A DNA stretch of 64,000 nt from Pseudomonas sp. RC10 (lineage in GTDB: Bacteria; Pseudomonadota; Gammaproteobacteria; Pseudomonadales; Pseudomonadaceae). Below, piece by piece: positions 45,601 to 52,208 of this stretch. The notes below the pieces were generated by a model, which was given only the letters and a program-made list of their open reading frames with translations, had not been told where the DNA came from and did no database searches. The stretch is from assembly GCF_038397775.1 (NCBI RefSeq), contig NZ_CP151650.1, positions 5,208,001 through 5,272,000 on the forward strand, read 5' to 3'. The position numbers and the translations under genes were made by a program. Positions within the stretch are counted from its first letter, which is position 1; the number at the start of each line of letters is the position of its first letter.

Positions 45601-46436
45601 CGACCTCCAAAGGCAAACCCAAAGCCGATGCCAGCGGCAACTGGACTTTGACCATCACGGGTTTGAGCGCCGCGGCCCACGCCATCAAGGCCGTGGCGCA
45701 GTACGGCAGCAACCCGGCGTCGGCAGTGCGCAACTTCACGGTAGCCGCTGCGGTTACGCCCACCATCGCCAGCATCAAGGACTCCAAAGGCGTCGAAATC
45801 CCCGCCAACGCCACCACCTTCGATACCAGCGTGACGGTAACTGGCAAGGCCTCGCCCAACCAGACCGTCGATGTACTCGACGGCACCACCTCCAAAGGCA
45901 AACCCAAAGCCGATGCCAGCGGCAACTGGACCTTGAGCATCACCGGCCTGAGTGTCGCGGCTCACGCCATCAAGGCCGTGGCGCAGTACGGCAGCAACCC
46001 GGCGTCGGCGGTGCGCAACTTCACGGTAGCCGCTGCTGTTACGCCCACCATCGCCAGCATCAAGGACTCCAAAGGCGTCGAAATCCCCGCCAACGCCACC
46101 ACCTTCGATACCAGCGTGACGGTAGCTGGCAAGGCCTCGCCCAACCAGACCGTCGATGTACTCGACGGCACCACCTCCAAAGGCAAACCCAAAGCCGATG
46201 CCAGCGGCAACTGGACCTTGAGCATCACCGGCCTGAGTGTCGCGGCTCACGCCATCAAGGCCGTGGCGCAGTACGGCAGCAACCCGGCGTCGGCGGTGCG
46301 CAACTTCACAGTCATTGCCGTCAAGGCGGTCGCCATTACCGACGTCAAGGACTCCAAGGGAACGAGCATCCCCGACGGCGGGACGACCACCGACACCAGC
46401 GTGACGATTTCAGGGACGGTGACGTACACATCCTGA
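42642..46436 (+). CDS. large modular Ig-like repeat protein A
   Basis: 1264 residues, no signal peptide or membrane segment. Residues 1-100 are a unique head. Residues about 110-750 hold long modules with recurring GDxIxLxWxG and LPAPxxxxAxxGxxDPDL signatures (for example VAGDMVTLKWLGTRPDTG; LPAPTVENVVDGVMDPDL). From about 755 there are Ig-like repeats of about 95 residues (VTPTIASIKDSKGVEIPANA, then TVTGKASPNQTVDVLDG). Three of these are nearly identical. The last repeat stops after about 38 residues (DTSVTISGTVTYTS), so the C-terminus looks cut. Function unknown; surface adhesin-like by build, but no secretion signal. GACAGGAG lies upstream of ATG. First of a two-gene unit with protein B. 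Confidence 0.8.
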   Translation: MNSVPFSTPSTPKLFLIHNALKTAKKNVEMRVSLDGDTLMQKSIEVAELERGFPIDLGSDASAHTLHEIRVLLDDELCVHTFLRTGALKRGIEVRLQPIDPGKINANGTYTLALIELQIPGAVGPLPSPPADAGQTLLGINHGAALDNFPQHGLQLYIPAWQQMNTGDGVAVRLDGKTVQTETITALEVGQRVTTFVEARHLTQAPFKHTLEYIVTRLGQTPDPSAPTNILVELDRPGGQDQNGSIPGHSELTFSLPANIISDGVDAEAAEKGVPITIDPYPNMAELDVIKLSWGGRFITHTVTEAQVDQPVVLTATKEDILAAGDSGLNGLAVTYELYDVVDNRSEDWAAETRIVVDAGNSRLSSPFIKEAVNNVVDLDTLGTQPATAQIVAMSKSGVLSDEIKELEGQFQASTTPQSLGKETLKHLSTLAADFNPGDKIVVTMRGTTTEGTEVSYTAPEKIVDNLPFIYEVTILNAQVRKLAKTQAIFSYVVKHAAGGESKSRGAFISIVGEATRLPAPIAKDAAQGAIDPDLPSTRVEVPWDNTLVAGDMVTLKWLGTRPDTGIYDPAIEPWFISGGDVAAKKPLVFVVQGTHLKAIEGGTLQLYYLFEQEANGTILTRESNRTQTLAVGAPRNELPAPTVENVVDGVMDPDLGSTKMVVPNYPGKAKGDQIKTTWKGSASGILNNGMPVNDNNLADPIGFTVPGSAIKPNDQGTVDASYEVLRAETGSEEERKTSYSDINRFDVGEATLAPPIITKVSETGGDEIPEGATRVATNVTLQGSAAPGEQVEIRDGSASKGNAKADADGLWEKDLPGLSFTLHTLTAKALYQEGEVSAARTFTLTRGFVPTIDSLADSNGNLPQGGYTVDGTVTAKGKVNAGRQGNLRDNGQHRYIVKGNDANEWTATIDKLAVGPHVFKVTAMYSDEPESAEYTFNVVQAVDPTIASIKDSKGVEIPANATTFDTSVTVTGKASPNQTVDVLDGTTSKGKPKADASGNWTLTITGLSAAAHAIKAVAQYGSNPASAVRNFTVAAAVTPTIASIKDSKGVEIPANATTFDTSVTVTGKASPNQTVDVLDGTTSKGKPKADASGNWTLSITGLSVAAHAIKAVAQYGSNPASAVRNFTVAAAVTPTIASIKDSKGVEIPANATTFDTSVTVAGKASPNQTVDVLDGTTSKGKPKADASGNWTLSITGLSVAAHAIKAVAQYGSNPASAVRNFTVIAVKAVAITDVKDSKGTSIPDGGTTTDTSVTISGTVTYTS
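45477..46331 (+). repeat. three near-identical 285-bp tandem repeats
   Basis: Copies start at 45477, 45762 and 46047 (ACCATCGCCAGCATCAAGGA each). Only a few bases differ. Each encodes one 95-residue Ig-like domain of protein A. Confidence 0.93.
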
Positions 46437-46454
46437 CCCAGAGGTGTCCTCAAG

Positions 46455-46487
46455 TGACAGAGCCCACGCCTCCGCGTGCCTCTGTCA
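46455..46487. repeat. intergenic hairpin between proteins A and B
   Basis: TGACAGAG and CTCTGTCA pair around an inner ACGC/GCGT. No T run follows; it may be an mRNA processing or attenuation structure. Confidence 0.6.
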
Positions 46488-46549
46488 TCCGGGCACATCA
46501 CGGTCTGCGCACGCCCGAAGGGATCAGAAACCTCGAAAGGACTCACACT

Positions 46550-49500
46550 ATGAAACGCCATACGCGCACGTTGTCATTTCCGCCACTCGACCGTGATTAT
46601 TCGATTCTGGCCTTACGCCCGCCGTTGATCGCCGGAATGGTCACCCCGGTCGAAAACGGCGACGGGGGCGTCAATCTTTCGATGGTCACCGACAACGATT
46701 TGGGCCTGTTGACGGCGATAGACCCTTGGCAGCGCATGGCTGAGGGGGATCATCTCGACATCTACTGGGAAAACCAGAGGGTCGCCAGCCGAGATGTCGA
46801 AGCGGCGGATGTCGATCAGCGTCTGATCTTTTTCCTGCCCTCCGAGCCCATCGTGCCGGATTGGGCCGAGAGGGTGTTCTATCGCCTGACCCGCGCAGGG
46901 TCATCGACGGCGGAAGACAGTGTGCCCCTGCGCCTTCGCGTCAAACTCGACCTACCGGCGGGTGTCGACAAAGATCCGCACCTTCCCGGGCACTCGGAAC
47001 TCGCCGCCCCGCGCCTGCCACAAGATGTGATCGACAACGGCGTCGATGCCAGTTGGGCGGCCCGCGGGGTGCCGGCTGAAATTGCGGCGTATCCAGGACG
47101 CGCCGCCCACGACACGATCGAGCTGCAATGGGGTGACGCCACGCTGACACACCGCGTGACGGAAGCGGAAGCGGCGGGAACGGCTCCGATCGTGATCACC
47201 GTGGATCAGGCCGCGATCCTGGCCGGTGGCGACTCGCCCAACCTGCTCGTGCAGTACCAGGTGTTCGATGAGGTCTGGAACTTTTCAACAGAGTGGTCAC
47301 TGCGTACGTACGTGGATGTGGAGGCGGATGCTCAGCGCCTGACCGCCCCCATCATCAATGAATCGGTCAACGGCATTATCGACCTCGGGCAATTGGGCAG
47401 CGCCGATGTCACGGTGCAGATCGAGGTGCGCGGCGCGCCGTTCGAGCGAAACGACACAGTGACCCTGACATGGAAAGGCACGACCAGTGCGGGTGTCGTG
47501 CGCGAATACCGCGATAGCTTGATCCTGACGAATATCCCCTCCGTCGTGGAAATCCCGGTCCCCAACGCTGAGATACGCGCCATTCGGGACGGCAGTGGGA
47601 TGGCCACCTACGTGCTGACCAAAGCCAACGGCGATCCTCCGCAATCGTCCAAACGGGCCACCGCGCGGGTCACGGGCAAGATCCCGCTCCCGGCCCCGTG
47701 GGTCTATGAGGCCGTCGGCGACACCCTCGACCCGACGCTTGAACGCGTGCACGTGGAGATACCCGTCTACGACAAAATGGCCAGCGGTGACCTCATCGAC
47801 GTCATCTGGCTGGGCACACGGCAAAACGGCACGCCCTATCTCTATGAGGCACAGCATTTCGTTTCGTCGGGAGAAGTCGGCGAACCGATTTACATCGCGG
47901 TGACCGAAGAGCACATCGCCCTTCTCGCCAATGGGACGCTGGACCTGAGCTATCAGGTCTCCAACGATGACCCGGACACCTTTAACGTGCGCGCGTCGGA
48001 TCACCTGTATCTGGGCCTTCATCCGCGTCACGCTGAACTGCCTGCGCCCTCGGTGGACGAAGCGTCCGAGGGTGTACTCGACCCCGAAAAGATCACCGAC
48101 TACGCCACCTACCGCATGCCTTATACCGGCACAGTCGCGGGGGATATTCTGACGTGGTACTGGCAGGGGGAATCCCTGGAGGGCAGCGCCAGCGACTGGC
48201 TGCCCATCACCAGCGCGATTGCCGGCAAGCCGTTCACGTTCAACATTCCGAGGACGCTGATCGAGCCCAACATCAACAACATCGTGAAGCTCTATTACAG
48301 CCTCCAGTTGGCCAGCACCGGCGCCTACCAATACTCGGCGGTGCTGGACCTGACCATCGGCAAGCTGATCGGCGATCTGCCTACGCCCCAAGTGCTGGAA
48401 GCGGCTGGCGGCACGTTGAACCCGATGCAGGCCCAGACCGGCGCAACGGTGCGCGTGCAGTACGCGAGCATGGACCCGCAGGACATCATCACGCTGTCCT
48501 GGCTCGGCACGCCGGGCGTTGGCTCGCCGCCCGATCAGCAAGCGGCCGGCAGTGCGAGCGGCCAAGTCGATTTTTCGGTGCCCGCCAGTGTCATCGGCGC
48601 GAACATCGGCCAGCGCGTCAGCGTGGCGTATCAGGTCAAACGCTACGTCACCGAGAAGCAGTCCGAGATCCTGCTGCTGAACATCTCCACCCTCCCGGAC
48701 AGCGAATTGCCCACGCCGATCATCACCCAGGCCAATGCGCAGACAAAAGTCCTCAATCTAGCGACCTTTGCGGGCAACGCGACGACCACCGTGGCTGTCT
48801 GGCCGTTCATTGCGACCGGGCAGCGCGCCTGGTTGCGGCTCGAAGGAGAAACCGCCAGCGGAGGGCCGCATTCGATCGTACTGCTTAATGGCGAAGCGCT
48901 CACCAGCGCACAGGCCGGCGCCGGGCTTTCTCAATCGGTGCTGCGCGCCGAGCTGGAAAAATACGGGCAGGACACCGCGCTCAACGTGATCTGCAATGTG
49001 GCGTTCAGCGGCATCAACGATGAAGTCGCCGCCCTCCCCCTGCCCGTCATGAAGTACCTGTTCAAGCTGCACCACGACTGGGTCACGCCCGTCATCGTCA
49101 GCGTCAGGGATTCGAAAGGCGAAGTCGCCAACGACGGGACGACCTTCGACACGACGCTCGATCTCAGCGGCACCGGCACCTTCGACACCGAACTTGAGAT
49201 TCTCGACGGCACCACGGCGCTGGTTACCGTTCGCACGGATGGCGACGGCAACTGGTCGGCATCCTTGACCGGGCTGCTCCCCAAAGGCTACTCAGTCACG
49301 GCCAAGGCACTGGATGGCAGTGGCCTTGTATCGCAACCGCGCACGTACGAAGTACTGGCGAATGTCACACCTGTCATTGAGCAGGTAGTGGATTCCCGTG
49401 GCCCAATCAGCAATGGCGGCGGCACGGTCGACACCGCGGTGACGATTTCCGGCAACGCCAGCCCGGACCAAGAGATCGATTTGCTGGAAGGGACCGAACC

Positions 49501-52171
49501 TCTTGGCCGGGCCAGAACCGACGCACTCGGGGCCTGGTCGCTACGGGTCGAAAACCTGAAGGCGGCCACTCACGTCTTCAAGGCCAAGGCACGGTATGGC
49601 ACCGAGCCCGAATCAACTCCTTGGCGCCTTGTCGTAGCCGCCAATGTCACGCCCACCATCACCAGCGTCAAGGCGGGTAACGACGAAGTGCCGCCAGGCG
49701 GCTTCACGATTGCCACCCGCGTCGTGCTGACGGGCAAGGCGAGCGCTGGTTTCGACGTGCAGATTTTCGATGGCAGCGCCTCGCAGGGCAACGCAGCCGC
49801 TAATGCCTCGGGTGTGTGGACACTGACGCTCGACAATCTGGCGGTCGCAGCACACGCCATCAAGGCCAAGGCCTTGTACGGTGGTGGAGACGAGTCGGCG
49901 GTGCGGAGTTTCACCGTGGTCTCATCGGTCAGCCCGACGCTCACCAGCGTGAAAGACTCCAGAGGGGTCGAGGTCCCTGATAATACCTCCACCGTTGACA
50001 ACAACTTCAGGCTCACTGGCACCGCCAGTGCCCACCTGCAGATCGAGGTATTCGATGGCACTGTTTCCCAAGGCAAGGCCACTGCGAATGACAAAGGGAT
50101 CTGGGAGTTGCCGCTCAACGGGCTCGCCGTCACGACACACCGTATCAAGGCCAGAGCCTTATATGGCGAAGGCGAAGAATCCGCCGTGCGCACCTTCACC
50201 GTCATCGCCTCCGTCGCGCCCACCATCACCAGCGTCAAGGCGGGTAACGACGAAGTGCCGCCAGGCGGCTTCACGATTGCCACCCGCGTCGTGCTGACGG
50301 GCAAGGCGAGCGCTGGTTTCGACGTGCAGATTTTCGATGGCAGCGCCTCGCAGGGCAACGCAACCGCTAATGCCTCGGGTGTGTGGACGCTGACGCTCGA
50401 CAATCTGGCGGTCGCAGCACACGCCATCAAGGCCAAGGCCTTGTACGGTGGTGGAGACGAGTCGGCGGTGCGGAGTTTCACCGTGGTCTCATCGGTCACC
50501 CCCAACATCACCAACGTCAAGGACTCCAGAGGTACGGAGATCCCTGACAACGGTTCGACGGTAGACACCAATTTGAGCCTGACTGGCACCGCCAGTGCCA
50601 GCCTTCAGGTAGATGTGCTTGATGGCAGCACTTCGCTGGGCAAAGCCACGGCCAATGCCAGCGGGGTCTGGGGGCTACAGCTCAACGGTCTCGCCGTCAG
50701 CGCGCACAGTGTCAAGGCCCGGGCATTGTACGGCGACGGGGCAGAGTCCCGTGCACGCACCTTCACCATCTTCCGCGCAGTGACCCCGAGGATCACCAGC
50801 GTCAAGACTACGGTTGAAATCCCTCAGGGGGGATTCACCGTCGACACCAAGGTGACGCTGAGGGGAACGGCCGGCGCCCGCGACAAAGTGGAGATTCTCG
50901 ACGGCGGTGCCCTGCAAGGCCATACGTACGCAGAGTCCAATGGTCAATGGCAGTACATATTCAACGGGTTGTCGGTGGCAACGCATCGGATAAGAGCCAG
51001 AGCTCCACATGGTGCTGAATCCGCTGAGCGCACGTTCACTGTCGTTGCTGTTGTGACCCCGGTCATCACTGCGGTGCTCGACCCGGCAAACAATCCGGTG
51101 AGCAATGGCGGTGCCACCTTTGCCAACCGCGTGACCGTCTCGGGGCGGGCCTCGAGCAATCACCAGATCGAACTGCTCGATGGGGGCGACAGCAAAGGCC
51201 TCGCCTCGACCGACAGTAATGGCAATTGGTCACGCGAGGCCAGCGGTCTTGCCCTCGGAGGACGATCCCTGACGGCCAAAGGCTACTATGCCGACAACCC
51301 GGTGTCTTCGGCCTGGACATTCACGGTCAAAGAACTCACCGTTCCAACCCTGACCAGCGTGCGTGACTCCAAGGGTGAAGTCGGCGACACCACGACCGAT
51401 ACCACCGTGACTGCATCGGGCAAGGCCGCTGCCAATGAGCAGGTCGAAGTGTTCGATGGCGGCGACTCAAAAGGCAAGGTGTCAGTGAACGGAAACGGTG
51501 ACTGGAGTCATGCGGTGCCAGGGCTGGCTTTGGGCGCGCACAGTCTCAAGGCGGTGGCGCAATATGGCAGCGGTGCGTCTTCGAATGTGCGGACGTTTAC
51601 CGTAGTTTCGCAGATACCACCATTTGTGCTCGACCCTTCCATCGTGAGCTTGAACGGGCGGGTCTATCGCCTGGCCGGGTATGGCACCGAGCCGGTGAGT
51701 TGGCCTGGCGGGACGACCTATGCCCGCGTTCCCAGCAGCGGTGTCCCGCCGTACACCTACACGTCAAGTAACCCGAGCGTGGTTATCGTCAATGCAAACG
51801 GGACGATCTTTTCCAACGGAAATGGCAACGCCACGATCACCGTTCGCGATGCACAAGGGCGCTCGGGCTCGTATGGCGTCAACGTGAGTAATGTAATCGA
51901 GGTTGTCGGACTGGGACGCTCTACCTGGAAAGATGCAAACAGCGCCGCTGGCAGCCGAGGCAAGCGTATCCCCAGCCACGATGAACTCAATCAGATCGCC
52001 GCGATGTATCTGGGGCGATGGCCGATGGGAGGTGGGCTGTACTGGTCCACCACAGCTGGGGCCGGACTCTACACCAAACGCTGCAAGGACCTGGCGTCGG
52101 GTGGATGGGGAGATGTTGTATATATCGGGCTGGGCAGCGCCGGGAACCACGCTAACGTCGTCGCGATCTAG
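46550..52171 (+). CDS. giant modular Ig-like protein B with lectin-like tail
   Basis: 1873 residues, no signal peptide. Residues about 30-840 contain the same GDxIxLxW modules as protein A (DQPHLPGHSELAAPRLP-like and LPAPSVDEASEGVLDPEK). Residues about 845-1685 are nine Ig-like repeats of about 93 residues, each starting V-x-P-x-I-x-x-V. Then comes a BIG2-like domain (VPPYTYTSSNPSVVIVNANG) and a tail with RIPSHDELNQIAAMYLG, then YWSTTAGAGLY, which recalls the DUF1566/C-type-lectin-like tips of invasin-class adhesins. A terminator follows. ATG 46550 with AAAGGA upstream is preferred over the earlier in-frame codon 46454. Function unknown; binding to a surface or polysaccharide is plausible. 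Confidence 0.8.
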   Translation: MKRHTRTLSFPPLDRDYSILALRPPLIAGMVTPVENGDGGVNLSMVTDNDLGLLTAIDPWQRMAEGDHLDIYWENQRVASRDVEAADVDQRLIFFLPSEPIVPDWAERVFYRLTRAGSSTAEDSVPLRLRVKLDLPAGVDKDPHLPGHSELAAPRLPQDVIDNGVDASWAARGVPAEIAAYPGRAAHDTIELQWGDATLTHRVTEAEAAGTAPIVITVDQAAILAGGDSPNLLVQYQVFDEVWNFSTEWSLRTYVDVEADAQRLTAPIINESVNGIIDLGQLGSADVTVQIEVRGAPFERNDTVTLTWKGTTSAGVVREYRDSLILTNIPSVVEIPVPNAEIRAIRDGSGMATYVLTKANGDPPQSSKRATARVTGKIPLPAPWVYEAVGDTLDPTLERVHVEIPVYDKMASGDLIDVIWLGTRQNGTPYLYEAQHFVSSGEVGEPIYIAVTEEHIALLANGTLDLSYQVSNDDPDTFNVRASDHLYLGLHPRHAELPAPSVDEASEGVLDPEKITDYATYRMPYTGTVAGDILTWYWQGESLEGSASDWLPITSAIAGKPFTFNIPRTLIEPNINNIVKLYYSLQLASTGAYQYSAVLDLTIGKLIGDLPTPQVLEAAGGTLNPMQAQTGATVRVQYASMDPQDIITLSWLGTPGVGSPPDQQAAGSASGQVDFSVPASVIGANIGQRVSVAYQVKRYVTEKQSEILLLNISTLPDSELPTPIITQANAQTKVLNLATFAGNATTTVAVWPFIATGQRAWLRLEGETASGGPHSIVLLNGEALTSAQAGAGLSQSVLRAELEKYGQDTALNVICNVAFSGINDEVAALPLPVMKYLFKLHHDWVTPVIVSVRDSKGEVANDGTTFDTTLDLSGTGTFDTELEILDGTTALVTVRTDGDGNWSASLTGLLPKGYSVTAKALDGSGLVSQPRTYEVLANVTPVIEQVVDSRGPISNGGGTVDTAVTISGNASPDQEIDLLEGTEPLGRARTDALGAWSLRVENLKAATHVFKAKARYGTEPESTPWRLVVAANVTPTITSVKAGNDEVPPGGFTIATRVVLTGKASAGFDVQIFDGSASQGNAAANASGVWTLTLDNLAVAAHAIKAKALYGGGDESAVRSFTVVSSVSPTLTSVKDSRGVEVPDNTSTVDNNFRLTGTASAHLQIEVFDGTVSQGKATANDKGIWELPLNGLAVTTHRIKARALYGEGEESAVRTFTVIASVAPTITSVKAGNDEVPPGGFTIATRVVLTGKASAGFDVQIFDGSASQGNATANASGVWTLTLDNLAVAAHAIKAKALYGGGDESAVRSFTVVSSVTPNITNVKDSRGTEIPDNGSTVDTNLSLTGTASASLQVDVLDGSTSLGKATANASGVWGLQLNGLAVSAHSVKARALYGDGAESRARTFTIFRAVTPRITSVKTTVEIPQGGFTVDTKVTLRGTAGARDKVEILDGGALQGHTYAESNGQWQYIFNGLSVATHRIRARAPHGAESAERTFTVVAVVTPVITAVLDPANNPVSNGGATFANRVTVSGRASSNHQIELLDGGDSKGLASTDSNGNWSREASGLALGGRSLTAKGYYADNPVSSAWTFTVKELTVPTLTSVRDSKGEVGDTTTDTTVTASGKAAANEQVEVFDGGDSKGKVSVNGNGDWSHAVPGLALGAHSLKAVAQYGSGASSNVRTFTVVSQIPPFVLDPSIVSLNGRVYRLAGYGTEPVSWPGGTTYARVPSSGVPPYTYTSSNPSVVIVNANGTIFSNGNGNATITVRDAQGRSGSYGVNVSNVIEVVGLGRSTWKDANSAAGSRGKRIPSHDELNQIAAMYLGRWPMGGGLYWSTTAGAGLYTKRCKDLASGGWGDVVYIGLGSAGNHANVVAI
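49651..50490 (+). repeat. 567-bp offset duplication inside protein B
   Basis: The stretch from 49651 (GCCCACCATCACCAGCGTCA) recurs from 50218 with almost no change for about 270 bp; one different Ig repeat lies between. Indicates recent domain shuffling. Confidence 0.88.
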
Positions 52172-52177
52172 GGGATA

Positions 52178-52206
52178 TAGCCCACTGCGTGCAGTGGGCT
52201 TTTTTT
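52178..52206 (+). terminator. terminator after protein B
   Basis: AGCCCACTGC-GT-GCAGTGGGCT followed by TTTTTTT. It ends 3 bp before the stop codon of the convergent autotransporter gene. Confidence 0.92.
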
Positions 52207-52208
52207 CA

